Of a DNA stretch of 64,000 bases, positions 35,922 through 45,334 are shown piece by piece (positions within the stretch are counted from its first letter, which is position 1; every line of letters begins with the position of its first letter). Source of the stretch: an uncultured Hyphomicrobiales bacterium. Lineage in GTDB: Bacteria; Pseudomonadota; Alphaproteobacteria; Rhizobiales; TMED25. Location: positions 185,733-249,732 of the forward strand of contig CAJIYR010000001.1 of the NCBI GenBank assembly GCA_905181735.1, given 5' to 3'. The translations under genes and the position numbers were made by a program. The notes under the pieces are model-generated. The model saw only the letters and a list, made by a program, of their open reading frames with translations, was not told the origin of the DNA and made no database searches.

Positions 35922-37103
35922 ATGAATATAAATATATCTTTAGATAGTTTAAATAAAAAAGCAGAATCATTAATTCCATTTCTTAGAGAACAAGGTAATG
36001 AAATTGAGAAAAAAAAATCCATAACAAAATCTATTATCAATAAACTACACAGTGAAGGTTTATTTAGATATCATCAACCTAAAGCATGGGGTGGGATGGA
36101 GTTAGAATTCTCAGCATGGGTTGATATTCCTGAAATTTTATCTAGGGGAGACTGTTCAACGGGATGGTCGGTTGCAAATATCGCCTCACATCACCGTACA
36201 TTAGCTTTATTTAGCGAAGAAATACAAGATGAAGTATGGTCTGATGATCCAGATACAATTATTGCTGCTGGTAACATATATAACCAAGGGGTAGGGAAAA
36301 TTGTTGATGGTGGTCTAGTTTTATCAGGAAAATGGAACTTTTGCTCTGCTATACAAATATCAGAATGGTGTCTGTTTGCATTCCTTGTTAAGGATGGAGA
36401 TAAAATCTTAGATTGGTCTCAATGCATAGTTCATAAGGATGATTATGAAGTTATTGACGATTGGGATACTATGGGTATGCGAGGAACAGGAAGTTGTACA
36501 GTAATTGTAAAAGATTTATTTGTTCCAGAATATAGAATACAATCAATGGCTATAAACTATCCTAACCATAAATTTAAAGGGGTAAATAAAAATAAAAATC
36601 CAATGTTTCAAATATCAACTCCCTCAATTGGTGGGCATGGTCTTGCTGGCTGCTCTGTCGGAGGAGCTCAATTATGTTATGATATAATGAAAGAATGGGT
36701 ATTAGAACGTTCCACAAGCACAACAGGAATTAAAATGAAAGATATTCCATCCATTCAGTATCGACTTGGTGAGGCCGCTTCTAAAATTGATGCAGCTAGA
36801 TTAATTTTGCGCAACGATTGTGTAGAAGTTGAAAAAATGATGTTAAATAATATGGAAGTGAACATTAATACAAAACTAAAATACAAAAGAAATGCATCGT
36901 TTGCAGTTCAAAATGCCCTTGATGCAACTAGAATAATTCAACAAATTGCTGGGGCAAATGGAATATATAACAATTCTCCAATTCAAAGAGCCGTAAGAGA
37001 TGTTCAATCCTGTTCAACTCATATACATTTTAGTACTGATTTGCAAATGACCCAGTGGGGGAAAATTGAACTTGGCGGAGAATTTACCAGTGCCACAATG
37101 TAG
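35922..37103 (+). CDS. Flavin-dependent monooxygenase, acyl-CoA dehydrogenase fold (HsaA / HpaB-like large subunit)
   Basis: This 393-residue protein (start ATG 35922) has the acyl-CoA dehydrogenase fold in order: N-terminal helices (about 10-120), a beta domain with VLSGKWNFCSAIQISEW (about 136-152), DWDTMGMRGTGSCTVIV, and a C-terminal four-helix bundle ending in QMTQWGKIELG. Proteins of this branch are reduced-flavin-dependent hydroxylases of phenols or steroids that need a separate flavin reductase; none is seen nearby. A TTG start five codons upstream is possible. It begins an operon with the next three genes. Confidence 0.8.
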   Translation: MNINISLDSLNKKAESLIPFLREQGNEIEKKKSITKSIINKLHSEGLFRYHQPKAWGGMELEFSAWVDIPEILSRGDCSTGWSVANIASHHRTLALFSEEIQDEVWSDDPDTIIAAGNIYNQGVGKIVDGGLVLSGKWNFCSAIQISEWCLFAFLVKDGDKILDWSQCIVHKDDYEVIDDWDTMGMRGTGSCTVIVKDLFVPEYRIQSMAINYPNHKFKGVNKNKNPMFQISTPSIGGHGLAGCSVGGAQLCYDIMKEWVLERSTSTTGIKMKDIPSIQYRLGEAASKIDAARLILRNDCVEVEKMMLNNMEVNINTKLKYKRNASFAVQNALDATRIIQQIAGANGIYNNSPIQRAVRDVQSCSTHIHFSTDLQMTQWGKIELGGEFTSATM

Positions 37104-37118
37104 AAAGGACACATTAAT

Positions 37119-38282
37119 ATGAAAATACCATTTGATAATAATAAACTTGACAGGTTAATGGACGAACAAGGTATTGATTTCCTATTAATCACTGATAAAG
37201 ACAGCGTTCAATATTTGCTTGGCGGATATAGATTTTTTTTCCTTGCCCACAAAGATTCAATTGGAATAAGCAGATACTTGCCAACCATTGGTTACCCAAA
37301 AGGTGACTTGGAAAATTCTTTTTATATTGGAAATGGCTTAGAAAAACAACAACAAGATGTCGAGCCGATCTGGATTCCAAATATTGTAAACAATCAATGG
37401 ACCAGTTCTCAGGCTGGCATTGATGCGGCAGAAAACGTAAAAAAATTAGGCTATAACAATCTCACGATTGGCATAGAATTTTGCCATACACCAGCAGACA
37501 CATACATCAAATTAAGAGAAAATTTACCAAACGCAAAATTTGTTGATGCTTTACCCTTAATGCAAGAATTAAGAGCAATCAAAACACCTGAAGAGCTTAA
37601 AAAATTAGAATTGGTTTCTAATTATATTACACGCTCAATGGAAAAAATTATGACCTCAACAATTCCCGGAACAAATACATTCGATATTGCAGAGGAACTA
37701 AGGCGAGATGAAGTAAATAAAGGTCTTAATTTTGAGTATTGTCTTGTTGCGGCAGGCGCATGTTACAACAGAACCCCTTCAAAACAATTTACTTGGGAAA
37801 AAGGTGAAATCTTGTCATTAGACTCCGGAGCTAATTTAGATGGGTATTTAGGAGATTTATGTAGAATGGCTGTCATGGGCAACCCTACAACTTTAATGCA
37901 AGACCTCATGTCTCAAGTAAAAGCAATCCAGGATGCGCCAAGAAAAATAATAAGAGCAGGTATCACTGGAAGAGAAATTATTGAAATTGCAGAAAAGGAA
38001 AAAAGTAAATGTGATCCTAAAAATCATATAAAATTCATGGCCCATGGCATGGGAATAATCCAGCACGAAGCTCCCCATTTAGATGATACGGGAATTGTTC
38101 CCTATCCGGCACCTTATAAGGACAGACCTCTAGAGTCTGGAATGGTTTTATCTATAGAAACAGACCTTAAAAGCGATGAGGTTGGGTTAGTCAAAATAGA
38201 AGATACAGTTGTTGTAACCGAAAATGGCTGCAAAGGTCTCGGTGACAACATTAGAGATTGGGTTTGCAATTATCAGGAGTAA
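37119..38282 (+). CDS. M24-family metallopeptidase-fold enzyme (Xaa-Pro/creatinase type), copy 2
   Basis: This 387-residue enzyme has a creatinase N domain and a pita-bread catalytic domain. The ligands are D in LSLDSGANLDG, D in GYLGDLCRM, H in MAHGMGIIQHE, E in SIETDL and E in VKIEDTV. It is diverged from copy 1 at 19151-20398. It lies 15 bases after the flavin monooxygenase and ends 2 bases before the FMN oxidase start. The substrate may be an amide or dipeptide formed from a catabolite, but this is inference. Confidence 0.87.
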   Translation: MKIPFDNNKLDRLMDEQGIDFLLITDKDSVQYLLGGYRFFFLAHKDSIGISRYLPTIGYPKGDLENSFYIGNGLEKQQQDVEPIWIPNIVNNQWTSSQAGIDAAENVKKLGYNNLTIGIEFCHTPADTYIKLRENLPNAKFVDALPLMQELRAIKTPEELKKLELVSNYITRSMEKIMTSTIPGTNTFDIAEELRRDEVNKGLNFEYCLVAAGACYNRTPSKQFTWEKGEILSLDSGANLDGYLGDLCRMAVMGNPTTLMQDLMSQVKAIQDAPRKIIRAGITGREIIEIAEKEKSKCDPKNHIKFMAHGMGIIQHEAPHLDDTGIVPYPAPYKDRPLESGMVLSIETDLKSDEVGLVKIEDTVVVTENGCKGLGDNIRDWVCNYQE

Positions 38283-38284
38283 AT

Positions 38285-39436
38285 ATGAGTATAAAAAAAG
38301 CAGTTAACATAAACGATCTTAAAAAATTAACAAAAAAAAGATTACCAAAAATAGCTTATGATTTTCTTGAAAATGGTGCGGAAGATGAATTATGCTATAA
38401 CAGAAACCTAGCATCTTTTTCTGATTATAAACTATTACCTAAATATTTAATTGATATAACCAAAAGAACTCAGGAAACTAAATTATTTAATAAAGTTTAT
38501 TCAAGTCCATTTGGCTTTGCACCAACGGGTACAGCTGGCCTCTTTAAAAGAGGGGCCGAAGGAATGCTTGCGCATATTTCAAAGAAAAGAAATATTCCAT
38601 ATATAATGTCAGGGGCAGCGAATGCTTCAATTGAAGAAATTGCTGAGATATCATCAGATCATACTTGGTATCAAATATACGCAACGCTCGATCGTGAGAT
38701 TGCCTATGATCAAATAAAAAGAGCAGAGTTATGTGGATTTGAAGCATTAGTCATAACCGTTGATGTTCCAATAAGAACTAAACGAGAAAAAAATATCCGT
38801 AATGGGTTTTCTAACTCTCAAAGAATGAAACCATCAATATTTTTAGAAGCTTTAACACATCCAGGTTGGATACTAGAATATTTAAAAAATGGTGGCCCAC
38901 CTACCATGGGTAGTTGGGTAAAATATGTAAAAGGAAAACCTACAGTAGATGAAACCGTTAAACTTTTTACAAAAAATATACCAGCAACTAATCAAACATG
39001 GGAAGACATAAAAAAATATAGAGATCTATGGCCAAGAAAACTTATTATAAAAGGTGTATTGCACCCTGAAGATGCTCTGAAAGCAGTAGATTGCGGCGTA
39101 GATGGAATTATTTTATCAAATCATGGAGGAAGACAGTTAGATAGAGCCCCAACACCAATAGATGTTTTGCCAAAGATATCTCAACTAGTAGGAAATAAAA
39201 TTGATGTGATGATAGATGGTGGAATAAGAAGAGGAAGTGATATTATAATTGCATTATGCCTAGGTGCTAAATTTGTATTTATAGGGAGAGCTGGTTTATA
39301 TGGAGCGGCAGCTGGAGGGTCAGAAGGCATAGACAAAGCATACAACATATTAAGAGAAGAAATAGACCAAAACCTTGGTCAAATGGGATGCACGAATATA
39401 TCAAATTTAGGAGATGAATGGCTATTCAATAAATAA
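38285..39436 (+). CDS. FMN-dependent alpha-hydroxyacid oxidase/dehydrogenase (LldD-like), copy 2
   Basis: The start ATG at 38285 (MSIKKAVNIND) follows AGGAG and nearly abuts the M24 stop codon; a longer reading overlapping it is unlikely. The 383 residues show SSPFGFAPTGTAGLF, the catalytic loop LSNHGGRQLD and the phosphate site MIDGGIRRGSDIIIAL. It resembles copy 1 at 24291-25454 in domain order and length but the two are clearly diverged. It is the third gene of the 35922-40326 operon. Confidence 0.88.
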   Translation: MSIKKAVNINDLKKLTKKRLPKIAYDFLENGAEDELCYNRNLASFSDYKLLPKYLIDITKRTQETKLFNKVYSSPFGFAPTGTAGLFKRGAEGMLAHISKKRNIPYIMSGAANASIEEIAEISSDHTWYQIYATLDREIAYDQIKRAELCGFEALVITVDVPIRTKREKNIRNGFSNSQRMKPSIFLEALTHPGWILEYLKNGGPPTMGSWVKYVKGKPTVDETVKLFTKNIPATNQTWEDIKKYRDLWPRKLIIKGVLHPEDALKAVDCGVDGIILSNHGGRQLDRAPTPIDVLPKISQLVGNKIDVMIDGGIRRGSDIIIALCLGAKFVFIGRAGLYGAAAGGSEGIDKAYNILREEIDQNLGQMGCTNISNLGDEWLFNK

Positions 39437-39459
39437 TTATAAAAGATTTAGGAGAAAAA

Positions 39460-40326
39460 ATGGAAATTAAACCAATAACACCAACCATAGGTGCGGAAAT
39501 TATTGGGGCAAACTTAGAAAATCTTTCGAACTCTGAATTTAATGAGATTGAAGAGGCTTTTATTAAACATCAAGTCATATTTTTTAGAGATCAGCCACAA
39601 CTTTCAGTAAATACGCAAATTCAATTTGGCAAACGATTTGGTAATCTTCATTTTCATCCTGCGGCCCCTCACCATGAAAAATATCCAGAAATTTTTGTAA
39701 TACATGCAGATAAAAATTCAAAATTTGCTGATGGCAATGGTTGGCATACCGATGTCTCGTGTGATACCGAACCTCCTCTAGGCACATGCTTACAGCTTCA
39801 TATATTACCTCCATTAGGAGGTGACACGTTATACTCTAGTATGTACGCTGCATTTGAGACTCTATCAGAAAAAATGCAATATTTTTTAACTAATCTTACA
39901 GCTATACATGAATCAGAACATATCTATAGAGGTCGTTATGACCATAGAGGTATTGATAATTCTAAAAAGATATTTCCTTCAGCAGAGCACCCTGTTATTT
40001 GCACCCACCCAAAGTCAGGAAGAAATGCGCTTTACGTAAACCCAAGCTTTACAACAAAAATTAAAGAACTCTCTGACCAAGAAAGCGCCTCTTTATTAAG
40101 CTTTCTATTTAAGCACCAACAAAGACCAGAATTTCAGATTAGATTCAAGTGGTCAAAAAATGCTATTGCATTATGGGATGACCGATGCACACAACATTTT
40201 GCAATTTGGGATTACTGGCCTAATGAAAGAAAGGGTCATAGAGTTACAATAAAAGGGTCAAAGCCTTATTTTAAAAATAAAAAACTTAATATCAGGCAAA
40301 TGAAATTATCAGCAAAATTAGGCTAA
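39460..40326 (+). CDS. TauD/TfdA-family Fe(II)/2-oxoglutarate dioxygenase, copy 2
   Basis: This 288-residue dioxygenase shows H96 and D98 in WHTD, the late His in RCTQHFAIWDY and the Arg in RVTIKG. A GGAG ribosome-binding site precedes the ATG. It is the last gene of the operon that starts with the flavin monooxygenase. It shares the TauD fold with copy 1, but the two sequences differ a lot, so they probably act on different compounds. Confidence 0.87.
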   Translation: MEIKPITPTIGAEIIGANLENLSNSEFNEIEEAFIKHQVIFFRDQPQLSVNTQIQFGKRFGNLHFHPAAPHHEKYPEIFVIHADKNSKFADGNGWHTDVSCDTEPPLGTCLQLHILPPLGGDTLYSSMYAAFETLSEKMQYFLTNLTAIHESEHIYRGRYDHRGIDNSKKIFPSAEHPVICTHPKSGRNALYVNPSFTTKIKELSDQESASLLSFLFKHQQRPEFQIRFKWSKNAIALWDDRCTQHFAIWDYWPNERKGHRVTIKGSKPYFKNKKLNIRQMKLSAKLG

Positions 40327-40385
40327 CATAGATAATATAAATATATCTATACAATAAATACTAATTTAATTTTTTAATTTTCAAT

Positions 40386-40460
40386 TGAGAATAATTCTTA
40401 GTTGCATTATTTACTTGCGAATAATTCTTAATTGCATTAAATGTACATTATAATTATAAT
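40386..40460 (+). promoter_or_regulatory. Promoter of the sit operon with two Fur/Mur-like operator palindromes
   Basis: Two 15-base palindromes lie exactly 30 bases apart: TGAGAATAATTCTTA (40386-40400) and TGCGAATAATTCTTA (40416-40430). Each is a 7-1-7 inverted repeat with one or two mismatches, the shape of Fur-family sites. The promoter follows at once: TTGCAT (40432-40437), a 17-base spacer and TATAAT (40455-40460). The second palindrome abuts the -35 box, which suggests repression. Transcription should start about 40467, 17 bases before the sitA ATG. The responding regulator could be Mur, Fur or Irr. Confidence 0.75.
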
Positions 40461-40483
40461 CATTAAGAATTGTATTTTGTACT

Positions 40484-41374
40484 ATGCTAAAAAAAATAAT
40501 CTCATTAATAATATTATCATATTTTATTATACCATCCATATCTAATGCTAATGAAAAATTTAAAGTTATTACGACTTTTACAGTAATCGCAGATATTGCT
40601 AAAAATGTTGCTGGTGATGCAGCAAAAGTTGAATCAATAACAAAACCGGGAGCAGAAATACATGGCTATCAGCCAACTCCACGCGATATAATAAAAGCTC
40701 AAGATGCAGATTTAATATTATGGAACGGACTTGGTCTAGAGGTTTGGTTCGAACAGTTCTTTAATAATTTAAAAAATATACCTGCAGTTATAATAACAAA
40801 AGGTATAGAGCCGATTGGTATAAGAGAAGGACCATATACTGGCAAACCTAATCCCCATGCCTGGATGTCATTAGATTCTGCAATAATTTATATAAATAAT
40901 ATAAAAGATTCTTTAATAAAATACGATCCTATAAACGCTAAGATATATAGTAAAAATGCTGAAAATTATATACTAGAACTTTCAGATCATTTAATACCAA
41001 TTCGAGAAAAAATTCTATCAATTCCCGAAGAAAAAAGATGGTTGGTTACAAGTGAAGGTGCCTTTAGTTATTTAACGCGTGATTATCAAATGAAAGAACT
41101 ATTCTTATGGCCAATGAACGCAGACCAACAAGGAACCCCTCAACAGGTACGTAAAGTTATTGATTTAGTAAAAGAACATAATATTAAAGTAATATTTAGC
41201 GAAAGTACTATTTCACCTAAACCAGCAATGCAGGTAGCAAGGGAAACTAAAATTGCATACGGGGGGATATTATATGTAGATTCTTTAACAAAAGCAGATG
41301 GCGATGTTCCTACATACCTTGATTTACTTAGAGTAACAAGTGAAACTATAGCCAGGGGATTAAATGCAGAATAA
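40484..41374 (+). CDS. sitA: Periplasmic Mn/Fe-binding protein, SitA/PsaA type
   Basis: This is the solute-binding lipoprotein-like component of a cluster A-I metal ABC importer. A signal peptide covers about residues 1-22. The metal ligands are H60, H125, E191 and D266, the His-His-Glu-Asp set of Mn/Fe-binding proteins. There is no His-rich loop, which argues against Zn. Length 296 residues. It overlaps the ATPase gene by 11 bases and heads the sitABCD operon. Confidence 0.87.
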   Translation: MLKKIISLIILSYFIIPSISNANEKFKVITTFTVIADIAKNVAGDAAKVESITKPGAEIHGYQPTPRDIIKAQDADLILWNGLGLEVWFEQFFNNLKNIPAVIITKGIEPIGIREGPYTGKPNPHAWMSLDSAIIYINNIKDSLIKYDPINAKIYSKNAENYILELSDHLIPIREKILSIPEEKRWLVTSEGAFSYLTRDYQMKELFLWPMNADQQGTPQQVRKVIDLVKEHNIKVIFSESTISPKPAMQVARETKIAYGGILYVDSLTKADGDVPTYLDLLRVTSETIARGLNAE

Positions 41375-42197
41375 AGAAAATCAAGGGATATACGTTAATG
41401 ATGTTTCTGTAATATACAGAAATGGGCATCAGGCCATAAAAGATACATCATTTCAGATTCCTACTAGCACAATTACAGCTTTAGTTGGCGTAAATGGATC
41501 AGGAAAATCAACATTATTTAAAGCAATTATGGATTTAGTCCCCCTCGCAAAAGGGGAGATAAATGTTCTAAATCAATCGAACAAAATTGCTCTGAAAAAT
41601 AACATTATAAGTTATGTGCCTCAATCAGAAGAAGTAGATTGGAGTTTTCCTGTATTGGTTGAAGATGTTGTAATGATGGGCAGATATGGATACATGAATT
41701 TTTTAAGAATTCCTTCAGAACTAGATAAGCAAGAAGTTACGGATGCGCTAGAAAAAGTTAATATGAATCAATATCGCAAAAGACAAATTGGCGAGCTATC
41801 AGGTGGACAAAGAAAAAGAGTTTTCATTGCCAGAACTTTAGCGCAAAAAAGTGATGTGATACTCCTAGACGAACCATTTACTGGCGTTGATGTTAAAACA
41901 GAAGAATCTATTATCAAATTAATGAAAGAATTAAGAGATATTGGTAAAATCATATTAGTGTCTACGCATAATCTTGGGAGTGTCCCTGAATTTTGCGATA
42001 GAACTGTTTTAATTAAAGGTACCGTATTAGATTATGGATTAACAAAAGATATTTTCAATCAAAAAAATCTTGAGAATACGTTCGGTGGTGTTTTAAGGCA
42101 TTTTGTACTACCTGAATCTGAAGGTAAACATTCATTAACTATACTAACAGACGATGAAAGACCTTTTGTATCCTTCGATAAAAACAATAAAGTTTAA
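41364..42197 (+). CDS. sitB: Mn/Fe ABC importer ATPase
   Basis: This 277-residue ATPase drives metal uptake. It shows Walker [10 protein letters not shown] (about 38-46), signature [13 protein letters not shown], Walker B VILLDEPF and the switch His in VSTHNLG. The gene starts inside the end of sitA and is followed by sitC after 5 bases. The product has a C-terminal tail (about 250-277) not needed for the fold. Confidence 0.9.
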   Translation: MQNKENQGIYVNDVSVIYRNGHQAIKDTSFQIPTSTITALVGVNGSGKSTLFKAIMDLVPLAKGEINVLNQSNKIALKNNIISYVPQSEEVDWSFPVLVEDVVMMGRYGYMNFLRIPSELDKQEVTDALEKVNMNQYRKRQIGELSGGQRKRVFIARTLAQKSDVILLDEPFTGVDVKTEESIIKLMKELRDIGKIILVSTHNLGSVPEFCDRTVLIKGTVLDYGLTKDIFNQKNLENTFGGVLRHFVLPESEGKHSLTILTDDERPFVSFDKNNKV

Positions 42198-42202
42198 TAG
42201 AG

Positions 42203-43063
42203 ATGCTAGAAATACTTCTAAAGCCCTTCGAATATAGTTATATGGTAAATGCTATGTGGGTCAGCGGACTAATTGGATGTATCTGCGCCTTTTTATCATG
42301 TTATCTTATGCTAAAAGGATGGTCTTTAATTGGTGATGCATTAAGTCATTCGATTGTTCCTGGAGTGGCTGCAGCATATATATTGGGATTTCCATTTGCT
42401 ATAGGTGCTTTTTTTTCTGGAGGACTTGCTGCGGCAACAATGATGTTCTTAAATGAAAAATCTGGCTTAAAAGAAGACACAATAATAGGTTTAATATTTA
42501 CCTCATACTTTGGATTGGGTCTTTTTATGATATCCTTATCTCCAATGTCTGTTGATATTCAAACAATTACATTAGGCAATATCCTTGCAATTACGCCAGC
42601 TGATACAATACAATTAGTAATCATAGGTTTAATTACATTAATTACTTTGTCATTAAAATGGAAAGATTTAATGTTAACATTTTTTGATGAAATACATGCA
42701 AAAAGTGTTGGTATTAATACCACTATGATGAAATTTATTTTTTTTGTATTGCTTTCAGCTTCTACCGTAGCTGCCATGCAGACTGTTGGGGCATTTCTCG
42801 TAATCGCAATGGTTGTTACACCTGGTGCAACAGCTTATCTAATAACAGATCGATTTCCAAAACTTCTATTAGTAAGTATTTTAATTGGATCAACAACAAG
42901 TTTTGTTGGGGCCTATATAAGCTTCTTTCTAAACGGAGCAACTGGTGGAATTATTGTATCATTGCAAACTTTATTCTTTATATTGGCTTTTATAGCTTCT
43001 CCCAAATATGGTCTATTAGCTAATGCTAGAAGAATACATAAAATCAAAAATAAATCGATATGA
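42203..43063 (+). CDS. sitC: Mn/Fe ABC importer permease 1
   Basis: This 286-residue protein belongs to the ABC-3 (ZnuB/SitC/MntB) permease family with about eight transmembrane helices. It has LMLKGWSLIGDALSHSIVPGVA near the N-terminus (read about 34-55), the family's conserved GDALSH signature, and a late VGAFLVIAMVVTPGATAYLIT. It overlaps the next gene by four bases (ATGA). Confidence 0.9.
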   Translation: MLEILLKPFEYSYMVNAMWVSGLIGCICAFLSCYLMLKGWSLIGDALSHSIVPGVAAAYILGFPFAIGAFFSGGLAAATMMFLNEKSGLKEDTIIGLIFTSYFGLGLFMISLSPMSVDIQTITLGNILAITPADTIQLVIIGLITLITLSLKWKDLMLTFFDEIHAKSVGINTTMMKFIFFVLLSASTVAAMQTVGAFLVIAMVVTPGATAYLITDRFPKLLLVSILIGSTTSFVGAYISFFLNGATGGIIVSLQTLFFILAFIASPKYGLLANARRIHKIKNKSI

Positions 43064-43914
43064 ATATGATAAATTTACTATTGCAACCCTTTGAATTTGA
43101 ATTCATGATTAATGCATTTTTAATATCTATTGCAATATCTATTCCTGCATCAATATTATCATGCTATTTGATACTTAAAGGATGGTCTCTAATGGGAGAC
43201 GCGATATCTCATGCCGTTTTACCTGGAATAGTGATAGCTTATATAATAAATATACCCCTAATTATAGGTGCATTCATTGCAGGATTATTATGTACATTTT
43301 TAACAGGATTTATATCCGATAATTCAAGGGTTAAACAAGATACTGTTATGGGCGTTGTCTTCTCGGGTATGTTTGCAGTTGGAATTGTAATTTACACTAA
43401 GATTGATTCAAATTTACATTTAGATCATATTTTATTCGGCAATATGCTAGGTATAAATAAACAAGATCTAATTATTACATCAATAATAACAACCCTAATA
43501 TCTATGGTTATATTTATTAAATGGAAAGATTTATTAGTTTTCTGTTTTGATCCCATTCAATCTAAAGCGCTTGGGCTAAATATAAAATACTTACATTATG
43601 GATTATTGATACTTTTATCCTTAACTATCGTAACAATACTTAAAGCTGTTGGAATTATATTAGCAATATCTCTTTTAATTACACCAGGTGCGATAGCTTT
43701 TTTGATAACAAAAAAATTTAGTCATATGCTATTATATTCAATAATAATATCAACTGCATCGACATTATTTGGCGTCTATATGAGCTTTTATATTGATAGT
43801 GCTCCAGCGCCTACAATCGTTCTAGTTATGACAATTGTATTTATAATTACTTTTATAATTTCTAGTTTTAAAAAGACATATAATCCAGAATATAATAATA
43901 TCAAAAATAACTAA
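43060..43914 (+). CDS. sitD: Mn/Fe ABC importer permease 2
   Basis: This 284-residue paralogue of sitC carries the same signature, LKGWSLMGDAISHAVLPG, and similar late segments. It starts in the ATGA overlap with sitC. Two permeases and one ATPase are typical of SitABCD and YfeABCD importers. The C-terminus is short and Lys/Asn-rich. No terminator with a T-run is evident after it. Confidence 0.9.
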   Translation: MNMINLLLQPFEFEFMINAFLISIAISIPASILSCYLILKGWSLMGDAISHAVLPGIVIAYIINIPLIIGAFIAGLLCTFLTGFISDNSRVKQDTVMGVVFSGMFAVGIVIYTKIDSNLHLDHILFGNMLGINKQDLIITSIITTLISMVIFIKWKDLLVFCFDPIQSKALGLNIKYLHYGLLILLSLTIVTILKAVGIILAISLLITPGAIAFLITKKFSHMLLYSIIISTASTLFGVYMSFYIDSAPAPTIVLVMTIVFIITFIISSFKKTYNPEYNNIKNN

Positions 43915-43950
43915 AAAAATTTAATTTGAAAGCTAGTGCAAAGAAAATAA

Positions 43951-44934
43951 CTATGAATTGTCAACGTCTATCCATACAGATTCATTGTTAGCTGATTTAA
44001 CCATAGCTTCATAGGCAGCGATACCTGAGACTGCTTGTTCCATTGAAACTGGAAAGTCTTGATTCAATAATATTGAATCAGCAAAAGACTCCAAAGCTAA
44101 TCCCACAATATTAGTATCCGGATAGTTTGTAACTTTTTCTTTATTATCCAAACCTTTCAATATTAATTTACTTTCTCCATCCATCAGAGCGTAGCCTTTA
44201 GATCCATATACATGCAACCTCCAAATATCTGCTGTTACATATATTGTACCTAAATATCCGCTTATTCCATTTTCAAATTTCATCATCATTGAAGTTGTAT
44301 CATCGACATCGACATCGACAATCCTTCTATTACTCATGCCGGATATAGATTTTATATTACCTGCAATACTTATCATTGCATCTAAAACATGAATTCCCCT
44401 GGCAGCCATTGCACCCCCTGGACTTTCTTTTCTATTCGCTCTCCACATCCCCTCTTTTAATTTATACGCACTTGGACCAGATTGTTCACCCTCTATATGT
44501 AATATTTCACCTATTTTCCCGTCGCTTATGATATCCAATAAATCAAGGTATGCAGGCTGAAAACGTCGACTGAAGCCAACTCCTAATTTTAAATTATTTT
44601 TCTTTAAAGATTCAACGCATCTAATTGCATCTGATTTAACTAAAGTAACAGGCTTTTCTACAAATACATGTTTTCCTTTTTCTGCGGCTTGAATAATCTG
44701 ATCTGTGTGCAAGGAGTGAGGAGTAGTTAATACAACAGCATCAATAGAATCATTATTAATTACCTCTTCATAAGAATTCATTGCTGTAATATTTTTCTCG
44801 TTTAGATAATCTAAATGCTGATCAGTATTTCTTGACATTGCAGCTACAAAGGATATTTTTTTACTTTTTTCTTGAACACAATCTATTGAGTGTTTGCCCC
44901 ACCAACCTAATCCAATCATTGCTGCTTTTATCAT
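43951..44934 (-). CDS. Gfo/Idh/MocA-family oxidoreductase, copy 2
   Basis: This 327-residue NAD(P)-dependent oxidoreductase has the fingerprint GLGWWGKHSI (about 8-17) and the signature VEKPVTL (about 91-97), then a substrate domain with PGGAMAARGIHVLDAMIS. The start is MIKAAMIGLGWWGK, like copy 1 (26198-27193). It is convergent with sitD and not linked to another gene on its strand. The substrate could be a sugar acid or inositol derivative. Confidence 0.87.
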   Translation of the reverse strand: MIKAAMIGLGWWGKHSIDCVQEKSKKISFVAAMSRNTDQHLDYLNEKNITAMNSYEEVINNDSIDAVVLTTPHSLHTDQIIQAAEKGKHVFVEKPVTLVKSDAIRCVESLKKNNLKLGVGFSRRFQPAYLDLLDIISDGKIGEILHIEGEQSGPSAYKLKEGMWRANRKESPGGAMAARGIHVLDAMISIAGNIKSISGMSNRRIVDVDVDDTTSMMMKFENGISGYLGTIYVTADIWRLHVYGSKGYALMDGESKLILKGLDNKEKVTNYPDTNIVGLALESFADSILLNQDFPVSMEQAVSGIAAYEAMVKSANNESVWIDVDNS

Positions 44935-45006
44935 CTAAAATTCTCCTGTTTATTTATATAATATATTTTTATATCAATTTTTACCTTTTAATTATATAAA
45001 AAAATT

Positions 45007-45333
45007 ATGTTTAGAGAGTTCAGGTGGAAAAATAGATTATTAATTTATGTTTATAATATTTACAAAAAAAAAGATTTTTGTGAAATAGAAGATTTTTTTG
45101 TAAAAAATATTAAAGAGATAAGCGAACGCAATCTTCTCTTGCTTAAACTTGATATAAAAATTAACGACATAAATGCTATTAATAATATAAAAACAAAAAA
45201 ACCTGGTCTTGTTCTTATAGGACTTGATGGAACTGAAAAATCACATTCAACTGATACTAGCCTAATAAATAATTTATTTAATATCATAGACTCTATGCCG
45301 ATGCGATTATCGAAAAATAATAAAATAAAATAA
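45007..45333 (+). CDS. DUF4174 domain protein
   Basis: This 108-residue protein resembles the DUF4174 family. Seen are FRWKNRLLIYVYN (about 4-16), ISERNLLLLKLD (about 38-49), and GLVLIGLDGTEK (about 67-78) followed by NIIDSMPMRLS, the family's C-terminal IDxMPMR motif. No function is known. It is followed by a small membrane protein gene starting one base after its stop codon. There is no strong ribosome-binding site, so the start is less sure than the family match. Confidence 0.72.
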   Translation: MFREFRWKNRLLIYVYNIYKKKDFCEIEDFFVKNIKEISERNLLLLKLDIKINDINAINNIKTKKPGLVLIGLDGTEKSHSTDTSLINNLFNIIDSMPMRLSKNNKIK

Positions 45334-45334
45334 A

